Below the pieces are notes generated by a model. It did no database searches. It had not been told where the DNA came from and saw only the letters and a program-made list of their open reading frames with translations. Source: an uncultured Leptolyngbyaceae cyanobacterium (GTDB lineage: Bacteria > Cyanobacteriota > Cyanobacteriia > Leptolyngbyales > Leptolyngbyaceae). Taken from it: DNA of 63,687 nucleotides. The stretch covers positions 1-63,687 of the forward strand of contig CALIDI010000025.1 of assembly GCA_938023035.1 (NCBI GenBank), read 5' to 3'. A program made the translations under genes and the position numbers. Of this stretch, positions 37,889 through 45,968 are shown piece by piece; the stretch's first letter is position 1; every line of letters starts with the position of its first letter.

Positions 37889-39073
37889 TTACCCCAAAGG
37901 GCCTGCCAAGATAGTTCGGCGAATAGCGGCGATGATACTACTGCCGTCTTCTTGAGCTAAGTCCGCATACCAGGCTTGGGTTGCGGCGGGGTCTTTGCCA
38001 TGGGTGATGTCAGAGCGTTTGCGGGCACGGGTCACCACCTCAGCAACCCGGTCTAGACGCGCCGCTTCATAACGCTTTAGCGCATCCCCTACGCTGATAT
38101 TGGTTGTCTTCAAGTAGTTGGCCAGTACGACGGCATCCTCCATTGCCTGACAGCCGCCCTGCCCTAGGTCAGGAGCCGTAGCATGTCCTGCATCTCCCAG
38201 GAGGGCGATGCGTCCTCTAACCAGGGTGGGAAGGGGTTCCACATCGTGAATTTCAACCCGGGCCGTTTTTTCGGGGTCGAGACGTTGAATGAGCGTTTGC
38301 ACGGGTTCGGCCCAGCCCTGAAAGAAATGACTCAGTTCTTCTCGATAGCCGTTGGGCTGGCCCACACTGCCCTTGGGCAAAGGCACATCAAAGAAGTAAT
38401 AAAAACGGTTGGGGTCTGTTCCTGTTAGGTTGGTGCCCACGGGCATTAGTGAGGCTCGTTTGCCCTCGCCTACGTAGGTGACCCAACTATCCCAGGGGGC
38501 GAGATCGGGCGTGGCAGGCACTAAGCCATTCCAGTTAACATAGCCGACATATTGACGCTCGATCTCCCGCCCCACCACTATGTTCCGAATGATTGAGTGG
38601 GTGCCATCCGCGGCTACCAGCAAATCTCCACTGGCTCGACTGCCATCTTCAAAAATGGCGGTGGCCTGATGATCATCCTGCTCAACAGCAATGCATCGTG
38701 CCCCCAGATGTACCTTCTCTTCACCAAAGGCATCCAGCAGCATCCGTTGCAAGTCGGCTCGAGCCACGGGGTAGGGGCGTTCGCCAACCTGTTCAATCAA
38801 GGGTTGGAGGCTAAAGTCGGTGAGCTTTTCTCCTGTGTGTCGGTGGTAGGCCATACGGTTCATTTGCCCGCCTACCTTCGAGATTTGGGCATGTAATCCT
38901 AGGTAATTCAGAACCTTGACTCCATTTGACCAGATAGAAATGGCAGCCCCAGCCGGACGCAATTCTCGCACTCGGTCGTAAACTTCAATGTCGTACCCGG
39001 CTTGCCTCAGGGCGATCGCTGCGGATAAGCCACCCATTCCCGCACCAATCACAACAACTTTTAAATTTTCCAT
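37889..39073 (-). CDS. hpxO: FAD-dependent urate hydroxylase
   Basis: A 394-residue group A flavin monooxygenase of the HpxO type, which hydroxylates urate to 5-hydroxyisourate using NADH and oxygen. FAD motifs are GAGMGGLSAAIALRQAG at the N-terminus, the DG motif LLVAADGTHSIIRN, and GDAGHATAPDLGQGGCQAMEDA. AAISIWSNGVKVLNYLGL is typical of urate hydroxylases. It replaces cofactor-free uricase in this pathway. ATG at 39073. The paired operator-like sites lie 68-90 bases upstream. Confidence 0.92.
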   Translation of the reverse strand: MENLKVVVIGAGMGGLSAAIALRQAGYDIEVYDRVRELRPAGAAISIWSNGVKVLNYLGLHAQISKVGGQMNRMAYHRHTGEKLTDFSLQPLIEQVGERPYPVARADLQRMLLDAFGEEKVHLGARCIAVEQDDHQATAIFEDGSRASGDLLVAADGTHSIIRNIVVGREIERQYVGYVNWNGLVPATPDLAPWDSWVTYVGEGKRASLMPVGTNLTGTDPNRFYYFFDVPLPKGSVGQPNGYREELSHFFQGWAEPVQTLIQRLDPEKTARVEIHDVEPLPTLVRGRIALLGDAGHATAPDLGQGGCQAMEDAVVLANYLKTTNISVGDALKRYEAARLDRVAEVVTRARKRSDITHGKDPAATQAWYADLAQEDGSSIIAAIRRTILAGPLG

Positions 39074-39140
39074 GCTTTACCCTTACCCTTTTAATCGCTC
39101 CATCCCAGCCTGGCAATCGCTCACCTGCCAACACCTTCAC

Positions 39141-39163
39141 TTGTATACATCATTTGTATACAT
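39141..39163. promoter_or_regulatory. Duplicated palindromic operator upstream of the urate genes
   Basis: TTGTATACAT occurs twice (39141-39150 and 39154-39163), 13 bases apart. Each contains the perfect palindrome TGTATACA. Such sites fit GntR-family (FadR/FCD or HutC type) repressors. No GntR gene is in this window. Confidence 0.65.
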
Positions 39164-39361
39164 TAGTCAGTCGCAACCTTCACCGCGGAGAAGCAAGTCC
39201 TGGCTGGTGGGCGATCGCCATGGTTCTTTCCTCTTTGTCAGGGAAACCACTCCAGTTTGCCATGGTGAGCAAAAAATTCTGTAGCCATTGGCAATGGTTA
39301 TAAAACCCTGGCATTGGCTGGAAGAAGTAACTAGGTCTTCTCTAATTGGGCTTGGGCGTTT

Positions 39362-40738
39362 TTAGCCTGGCTGACTTGTAACAGTCAAAACCTGGGGCGG
39401 TGTTGCATCTGGTGGGTAGAGAAAATCAAACTGCACTAAGCGGCGATCGCCCGGTGGCATATTCAACTCAATTAGTGGAGATCCCCTTTGACCGCGCCGT
39501 TGCACCAGATGCACATAGCGAGTTCGAGGTAAACCCTGATCATCCTTATAACGGAGTCGTACAGTTCCCCGAAAGAAGACCTGCCGCGGCAGTGGGTCAA
39601 AGAAACGAAGATGTCCTGGCAGTTTGGGTTGCTCTTCTTTAATGGGGGTCTCTAGCAAAATCGCCACCCGCTGGCGATCGCCCGTGGCATTGTAAAGCGG
39701 CAACGTTAGCCGATACTCAACGGCATAGTTACCGTGGGCTTCATAGGCCGTATCTGGATAACGAGCAATCATGGGTGCTGTTTGAATTTGCCCAGTACCA
39801 TGGGTGCCTCCCCGCAGTGTACTAAGACCGTAGGAAAACGCCTGCCCCGCCGCAGGAATTTGCAGTGTCCATTCATTTTTGTCTACAACTTGGGCCTGCC
39901 AGCGGGCACCCTGGGAAACTCCCGCCACCCGACCATAAATCATCTGTCCGGTGGTTTGATCGGGTGGAGTAGGGGCGCGATCGCGCGGCCCCGCCAGACC
40001 ACCTTGCTGCAATTGCTTTTCCCACTCTGCCAGCGTCGGAGCACGTTCCGTCCCTTCCGCATCTACTGGCGCAAACTGGGCCAGACTGGCAGCATAAACC
40101 CGCCCACTAGCAACTAACCGCATGGCTGTCGATCTTCCATTAATGGGTGGTTTCAACGTCTTTACTGGAATTGGCAAATTTAAGAGCATGCGGCTCGCCC
40201 CAGGGGGGATCACAATCTGCGGCGGAAACTCGGCCTGTCGTTGCCCCCTGAGGAGGTCACTCATTGCTCGACTACCTGGCCCTGCATAAACCCCTCCCCG
40301 ATCATTCTTCACATAGGCAGGTAAATCAATAAACGGGGCATCAGGCTGACTTAGATAACTGGCCGCCTGCAAAATATCCACTGTCACCACTTCAGGCCCT
40401 GGATTATGCAGCAAAATCCCCAAATACAAAGTGCGTAAATCTTCAGGAGTTGCCGCCTTGGCAATGTGATGGGCAAACACATCAAAGCGACCGTCAAAGG
40501 CTACATTCAGGTGTGCTGCCGGAGCGGCCATGCCCTCAGGAGGAAAAGTTGACAAAAGAATACCCTCCTGCTGCACTAGCTCTGGACTATTACTGTTGAA
40601 CACCAGAACCGAATCAAGCTGCCCAGGAAGCGGGCGAATCGTCTGAGGAACGACGATTTCTTGAGGGGTAGGCATAGGGGGCACCTGGGCCAGAGTCGTC
40701 AGCAAAGGAAACATCAGCAGCATAAAACGCAGCGTCAC
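39362..40738 (-). CDS. DUF3370 family protein
   Basis: A 458-residue protein with an N-terminal hydrophobic stretch that looks like a signal peptide (MLLMFPLLTTLAQVPPM), then the DUF3370 body: QEIVVPQTIRPLPGQLDSV, LYLGILLHNPG, GPGSRAMSDLLRG, YAVEYRLTLPLYN and LRFFDPLPRQVFFRGTVRL. It is cyanobacterial and probably periplasmic or outer surface; function is unknown. The first in-frame start is GTG at 40738, with an ATG five codons later as the alternative. It is a single gene. Confidence 0.82.
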   Translation of the reverse strand: MTLRFMLLMFPLLTTLAQVPPMPTPQEIVVPQTIRPLPGQLDSVLVFNSNSPELVQQEGILLSTFPPEGMAAPAAHLNVAFDGRFDVFAHHIAKAATPEDLRTLYLGILLHNPGPEVVTVDILQAASYLSQPDAPFIDLPAYVKNDRGGVYAGPGSRAMSDLLRGQRQAEFPPQIVIPPGASRMLLNLPIPVKTLKPPINGRSTAMRLVASGRVYAASLAQFAPVDAEGTERAPTLAEWEKQLQQGGLAGPRDRAPTPPDQTTGQMIYGRVAGVSQGARWQAQVVDKNEWTLQIPAAGQAFSYGLSTLRGGTHGTGQIQTAPMIARYPDTAYEAHGNYAVEYRLTLPLYNATGDRQRVAILLETPIKEEQPKLPGHLRFFDPLPRQVFFRGTVRLRYKDDQGLPRTRYVHLVQRRGQRGSPLIELNMPPGDRRLVQFDFLYPPDATPPQVLTVTSQPG

Positions 40739-41343
40739 CCATCATAGCTTGCGCCTCAGCTCTACAAGAAAATAACTGGTTTCGAGCGACACCTAGTTTA
40801 GCAGCGGTTTAATCAAAGCTTTAAGTACTTGTGGTTTTGATGTGGATTCACCAAGTCCCTATGAAATGGAGATTGTAGGGCGCTATTAATACTTGGGAAA
40901 GCTGTTTTCTGTGGATATAGATAAATCTTTCTCCTCAGGGAACTTCTAAACTTTCACTAGAGTAGTTTCTAAAGGTTGCACTCTAGCCAATGATCAGTAG
41001 AGAGTGCAAGCTATTGGCTATTAGAGGCAGGGGCTATAGACTATAGATAAGCAGATAAACTGAGACGAAAAGTAAGGGATGTTGTCATCTGCTTGTTCAC
41101 GCTGTCGATAGGTTCGCAGAATCTTAAACTATTGCGATCAGCTATCTCAGACGTTGTTATTTCAATGATTCGTTCCAAATACTCATTTCAAATTTCAAAA
41201 GATTCTGAAGTTGAAGAAAGGAGTAAGTTAGTCCAAGGTTATGGTGAAAATTTAAATTAGTCTAGACTTTATAGATTTGAGTGCAATATTTTTATAGATT
41301 TGAGTGCAATATTTTTGAGAAATAGAAGGGGAGCTAAAAATAG
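40739..41343. other. Intergenic region with a tandem duplication
   Basis: A/T-rich region between divergent genes DUF3370 and the ABC exporter. It carries a perfect 23-base tandem duplication at 41270-41315 shortly before the exporter start. No ORF or recognised RNA. Confidence 0.55.
41270..41315. repeat. Perfect 23-bp tandem duplication
   Basis: Two adjacent identical 23-base units starting TATAGATTTGAGTGC, ending 28 bases before the ABC-exporter start codon. It may alter its leader. Confidence 0.92.
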
Positions 41344-43179
41344 ATGAATTACTTGAGGCAATTTTTGTATGTGATTTCTGCGAAAAAGATTCAGCTTTTG
41401 CTCCTTGTATTTCTTTTTCTCATGATTTCTTTACTTGACGCCTTCGGCATTGGGCTGATCGGTCCCTTCATTAGCTTGGCTGTTGACCCAATTATGATTC
41501 AGCGCAATCCGCTGTTGAAAATAATCTATGAAAACGTAGGGACGAAGAACACCAGCCAGTTTATTGCCCTATTGGGGCTGGTAATCATGGTTGTGTTTTA
41601 TTTTAAATCTTTTCTATATTATCGAATTCAACGGTATGTTTACCGATTTTGTTATGCTCAACAAGTTAAATTGCGGCTTAGATTATTACACACTTACCTT
41701 TCATTACCTTATACATTCCACTTAAAAACAAATTCTGCTCAGCTTCTGCAAACGATTGGGGCAGAAGCTGATAAGTTTATTTACTCAATTGCTATTCCCC
41801 TCCTAAATTCATTAGCTAATCTGTTTGTCCTCTGTGTCCTTCTGTTACTACTAGCAAATACAGATTTTATTGCGACGACTGCGATCCTGGGCCTACTACT
41901 TATTTGCTATGTTCCTTTTCACTACTTTAGGCATCGCGTTACGCTCTGGGGAAAAGAGGGTCTGGAGGCAAATACGGAAACATTAAGGGTTGTCAATCAT
42001 GCGATTGGAGGGCTGAAGGAAACAAAAGTCATTGGTTGTGAGGATTTCTTTGAGGCTCATCTAAAGGCTCAAACGGATCGGTATGCTGAGGCGGCTAGTC
42101 GCTTCCACTCTTTTCAAATACTTCCTCGTATTGTCATTGAGGCCCTCTTAATTACTTTTGTTGTGGGTTTTGTATCCCTATCTCTGCTCTACTTGAGTCG
42201 TGCTGAAAGCCTTGTCTCTGTTTTGGGCATTTTCGCGATCGCCTCAATTCGAATTGTGCCATCAGCAAGCCAGCTCATCTTTTCAGTGGGGCTACTCCGA
42301 AACAATAAGCCAACCCTCGAAAGATTGTATCTTGACCTTAAGGAGCTGGAAGTCTCAGAGTATCCCATGCTTTCTAGAAAAGAGGGGGAAAGAAGAAAAA
42401 AGAGCGGAGGCAAAGGGGATATAACTGAAAGCTTCCAGCGCCTTGATTCAGGAACGCTTACTTTTCAGGATAAGGTTGTGATCGACGATATTAGCTATAC
42501 CTATCCTGGAGCTTCTTTTAATGCGCTTGCTAATATTTCATTAACGATTAATAGAGGAGAGTCTATTGCCTTAGTAGGCAAGTCAGGTGCAGGCAAAACC
42601 ACTCTGGTAGATGTTATATTAGGTCTCCTAATTCCTCAGTCAGGAGATATTCGGGTTGACGGTTTTTCAATCTATCAGAATGTACGCTCCTGGCAAAATT
42701 TAGTTGGCTATATTCCTCAATCGATCTTCCTGACTGACGATACGATCGCGAGAAATATTGCATTTGGAGTTCCGGATTCTCAGATCGACCCGCAGAGGCT
42801 AGACCGGGCAATTCGTTCGGCTCAACTGACGGAACTCATCGAGCAATTGCCTGATGGTGTCCAAACGATGGTGGGTGAGCGCGGTGTCCTTTTATCTGGG
42901 GGGCAACGTCAAAGGATTGGTATTGCTCGTGCTCTCTACCATGAACGCGAAATTTTGGTTCTAGATGAAGCCACCTCTGCGTTAGACAACGAGACCGAGA
43001 GCCTAATTAGCGAGGCTTTGCGAGAACTGGGTGGGACAAAAACAATGATTATCATCGCCCATCGTTTAACAACTGTTGAACATTGCGATCGCATCTATGT
43101 CATGGAAAAGGGCAGGATTGTTAATTCTGGTCGTTATCAGGAAGTCATTTTAGGAGAGCAGATCGTCAAGTCTTCATGA
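41344..43179 (+). CDS. ABC exporter, PglK/flippase-like half-transporter
   Basis: A 611-residue fused permease-ATPase that should work as a homodimer. Residues ~1-330 hold six membrane helices (for example LLLVFLFLMISLLDAFGIGL). The ATPase has Walker A GKSGAGKTT (~415-423), signature LSGGQRQR, Walker B LVLDEATSALD and switch AHRLTTVEHCD. LVDVILGLLIPQSGDIRVDG resembles PglK-type lipid-linked oligosaccharide flippases. The linker around 345-360 is highly charged. No glycosyltransferase genes are adjacent, so the substrate is unknown. Confidence 0.88.
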   Translation: MNYLRQFLYVISAKKIQLLLLVFLFLMISLLDAFGIGLIGPFISLAVDPIMIQRNPLLKIIYENVGTKNTSQFIALLGLVIMVVFYFKSFLYYRIQRYVYRFCYAQQVKLRLRLLHTYLSLPYTFHLKTNSAQLLQTIGAEADKFIYSIAIPLLNSLANLFVLCVLLLLLANTDFIATTAILGLLLICYVPFHYFRHRVTLWGKEGLEANTETLRVVNHAIGGLKETKVIGCEDFFEAHLKAQTDRYAEAASRFHSFQILPRIVIEALLITFVVGFVSLSLLYLSRAESLVSVLGIFAIASIRIVPSASQLIFSVGLLRNNKPTLERLYLDLKELEVSEYPMLSRKEGERRKKSGGKGDITESFQRLDSGTLTFQDKVVIDDISYTYPGASFNALANISLTINRGESIALVGKSGAGKTTLVDVILGLLIPQSGDIRVDGFSIYQNVRSWQNLVGYIPQSIFLTDDTIARNIAFGVPDSQIDPQRLDRAIRSAQLTELIEQLPDGVQTMVGERGVLLSGGQRQRIGIARALYHEREILVLDEATSALDNETESLISEALRELGGTKTMIIIAHRLTTVEHCDRIYVMEKGRIVNSGRYQEVILGEQIVKSS

Positions 43180-43602
43180 TTATGGTTTCGTAATCGTTCA
43201 AGGCTTGATGAAAAAGTTAGGGTTTCTAGCGTAGCTTTTCAAGGCAGATGATTCCTTACATCCTGACGGTTTGTCTGAGATTAGGTCTGAGATTATGGCG
43301 GTAGCATCTAGCTCTCGATTGAGCTAAAAGGCGACGCCTGCATGCTAGCAGGCATTAGTGACGACGCTGTTAACGCCGGTATCGTTACTGAGCGGCAGCG
43401 ATCGCCAAAGCCATCGGCAGGTAAAAACCTGATTAGCGGCCCTGAATAAAATCGAGATTTCTACCCGCAGTATCAACCATTTACGGCAAGTGAGTTTGTG
43501 ACCCACCTGCTAACGGTGCTCACCTCGTTGTCGATCCAATAGCGAGATATATGGGACTAAATGCCCCATGCTAATCAAGCGGCATGCTCTGGCCAAGAGC
43601 GA

Positions 43603-43711
43603 CCTGACCTACTGCCTCAACCCCCAGGAGGATGCAACCTAGAAAATTCCCTTCTTCACAGGAATCGGTTGAACCCTGACCTACTGCCTTAACCCCCAGG
43701 AAGATGCAACC
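43603..43711. repeat. 37-nt direct-repeat pair separated by 35 nt
   Basis: Units at 43603-43639 and 43675-43711 begin CCTGACCTACTGCC and end GATGCAACC, differing at two of 37 positions. The 35-base gap between them is unique. Repeat and gap sizes resemble one CRISPR repeat-spacer-repeat, but the repeat lacks the usual GAAAC-type end and no cas gene is near. Confidence 0.6.
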
Positions 43712-43755
43712 CCTTGGGTAGCATATACTTCCTGAATCTTTACGAAACAGTAGGC

Positions 43756-43914
43756 GGATACATGTCACTTTTGCCCTCACCCTTTTCTGGTACGCCCAGA
43801 TTGCTCTAATCCCTCTCCCAATGAGGAAGAGGGACTTTGAGATGGCTCGGCTCCCCTTCTTCTAAGGTTGGGAGAAAGGGCTGGGGGATGAGGGCCTGCA
43901 AAGGTGACAGGCTC
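43756..43914 (-). repeat. MITE-like element, copy 4 (long form)
   Basis: About 159 bases, beginning GGATACATGTCACTTTTGCC and ending GCAAAGGTGACAGGCTC, the same ends as copy 1 in opposite orientation. It shares with copy 1 an extra block absent from the short copies (TTCTGGTACGCCCAG here). Flanks show no perfect duplication. Confidence 0.8.
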
Positions 43915-44379
43915 TCACAGCTAGCTCCCCAGAAGAGCCAATTTAGTCTAGAATCGGCTCGACCAATGAAACTTAAAGCTCCATTAAGACCTCTAAGACA
44001 CGAGTTATAGACCAGCGATTCGTGGGCTAAACTAAATGAGCAACCATCTCCGTATCTAGGTTTAACTTTTGTCAACATTAGATACATTAAATAAGGAGAT
44101 GGCAAGTGTGAGGAGTTGTGTGTGTAACGTTAGGATGGATGTCGGTGTTGAACCTATCTACATCTGCACTTAAGTTCAGCCAGGAGGTAACCGCTTATCA
44201 CCCAGGCCTTTAGCGGTCATCTAGCGATTGGGACACTAATAATCTGAGGCTTTCGTTAAAGGCTTTGGGCACTAGCTGTTATTCCTCAAATCTAGGGTTT
44301 GGTTTGTGGTTCGTGTTTCATCGTTTGCCACTTCAAAATCTCAGTGATTGAATCAAGCTACTTTGAATCTTTGACTCTA

Positions 44380-44757
44380 ATGAGAGCTTACACCTTTAAC
44401 ACTCCATCTCCCGCTTGTCCGGTTTGCCACCCAGTGAGAAGTCATCGCTCTCATAAGGCCATCACAGGTTTATTGACCTGTCAGCATTGCCGTGAGCGCT
44501 TGGTGGTTTCCTGGAGTGGGCATTATGTCCGGGATCCCTTCATCAGTCGCCACCGTCAAGCAGAGTCTCTTTTGCGTCGTAAGAGTCATCCCGTTGCGCG
44601 AATCTGGCGCAATTTAAATCAGCCTTGTTCGTTACTGCTTTTTGCCGTCTTGGGGAGTGCCATTTGTATTGGAGTCGCTTCGCTGCTACTGCCCAATGCT
44701 CCTGATCTGGCTCCCGAATCAAAACCAGTGCTCAAAGAAGACGTACAAAGCCCCTAG
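44380..44757 (+). CDS. Small membrane protein with N-terminal zinc ribbon
   Basis: A 125-residue protein with two CxxC pairs (CPVC and CQHC) forming a probable zinc ribbon in the first 45 residues, then ERLVVSWSGHYVRDPF, a basic stretch, and one membrane segment (SLLLFAVLGSAICIGVASLLL, residues ~88-108). It appears conserved in cyanobacteria. Function unknown. The ATG at 44380 precedes the zinc ribbon directly and is preferred over the longer frame from 44299. Confidence 0.7.
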   Translation: MRAYTFNTPSPACPVCHPVRSHRSHKAITGLLTCQHCRERLVVSWSGHYVRDPFISRHRQAESLLRRKSHPVARIWRNLNQPCSLLLFAVLGSAICIGVASLLLPNAPDLAPESKPVLKEDVQSP

Positions 44758-45220
44758 CCACGCGGAATTTGAAATGCCAAGCGCCGCTCAAAGTTCTCTT
44801 AGTGCTACTAAGGTTCAAGCGACCTGAGCCATCGGCTGATTTCTACGATGGTAAGAGCATGTAGTGATATATCGCTATGGCTAGGTTGCTGAGTCCATGG
44901 GGGTTAAGGAGGGGTTAGGTAAAGGGGGGAGAGGGCGTTGCCCTAACCAGGGTTTCTCCTTGGTTGTTCTTGATCAGGTGGCTATGGTGATATGGCTTTG
45001 GGTGGAGAGCTTACACCGTTTGGGATTTTGGGATGTAGTGGGCTTGTCGAACACTTTGCAATGTTGGCTAGCAAGATGTTGGCTAGCAAAGAGTGCATCT
45101 CAGTTTTACTGGGATGCAGAAAAGAGGTGCAAACCCCTGGGATTCGCCACCAAAATTGACTCGTGAGTATGCGTAAGCTGCACTGCTAAGCTAGAAGAAT
45201 GGGGAACTTGAGATGTCTAA
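44758..45220. other. Intergenic region
   Basis: No convincing gene; the open frames here have atypical composition. A perfect-but-one 15-base tandem duplication of ATGTTGGCTAGCAAr lies at 45061-45090. Confidence 0.5.
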
Positions 45221-45634
45221 TTACCCCCGTGATAGAAGCTGGGTTGCTTTAATATGCATGAATGCCACGTCCGGATCTCGTTGAATGGCCTGGTAGTAGT
45301 TCGTCTCTTCTAGCGGAATATCTCCTGTCAGATAGACTAACTGGCGTGCTTTATCGAGGAGGTCTTTGGCTTCAGCAAGGGCGATGGGTTCTTCTTTGGA
45401 AGCGAGGCGCTCGTCAATATGAGCAATGAATTGGGACATGGGACGAAGCCAGTCAAACCACTCATGCCCGATGACAAGCTGAAAGAATTCTCCCCGTGAT
45501 TGAATGCGCCCATGGGTATATTCGTAAGATTGTTTTTCGGCTTCTAGCAAGGCTTTGTGAAGCTGTAAGAAAGACCCCCGCACTTGTTTGAGTTGTTGCA
45601 GCGTAAACTCTAAAGAACCATCTGAGAAGGACAT
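45221..45634 (-). CDS. Conserved hypothetical protein, helical
   Basis: A 137-residue soluble, mostly helical protein (LEFTLQQLKQVRGSFLQLHKALLEAEKQSYE, GEFFQLVIGHEWFDWLRPMSQFIAHIDE). No known domain was recognised; I would expect homologues in other bacteria from its clean, motif-like WFDWLRPMS core. The ATG at 45634 has GAGGG six bases upstream and is chosen over the longer frame. It is divergent from dnaX. Confidence 0.72.
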   Translation of the reverse strand: MSFSDGSLEFTLQQLKQVRGSFLQLHKALLEAEKQSYEYTHGRIQSRGEFFQLVIGHEWFDWLRPMSQFIAHIDERLASKEEPIALAEAKDLLDKARQLVYLTGDIPLEETNYYQAIQRDPDVAFMHIKATQLLSRG

Positions 45635-45968
45635 GAGACCCTCATTGCAAAAATCACTGCTCCTATCTTGGCATATTGGCTGAAGGGATGGTCTGTTTGC
45701 AGCGAACCATCTCAACTAAGTTCATTTTGAGAGTGAGTGTTTCTCTATGGAAAATGCTTCAGGTCTGAACTTCAACAAGGTTTAAGGTGCCTAGGTTATA
45801 AAAAGATAGCTCTGGTTAGAGCGCTTAGGTAGGACGAGGCATGGAGCTATCAAGGCTGGGTGGGCTTTCTAACGTGCTGTCGCAATGAGCAACATGGCAA
45901 CAGCTATGCCAGCTTTGATGTTGAACCTGGGTTCGGTGTTTCCTTTGTCTGTTGAACAGATGTTTGCT

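Larger units (their letters stand above)
43180..44379. other. Long intergenic region with repeats
   Basis: No intact gene in 1.2 kb. It contains a 37-base direct-repeat pair (43603-43711) and a long-form MITE-like copy (43756-43914). A short open stretch at 43331-43449 (MLAGISDDAVNAGIVTERQ) reads like a protein fragment but has no support. Confidence 0.55.

Noticed and set aside
43331-43449. Short protein-like fragment downstream of the ABC exporter
   Set aside because: It is too short, has no ribosome-binding site and matches no known transposase motif.
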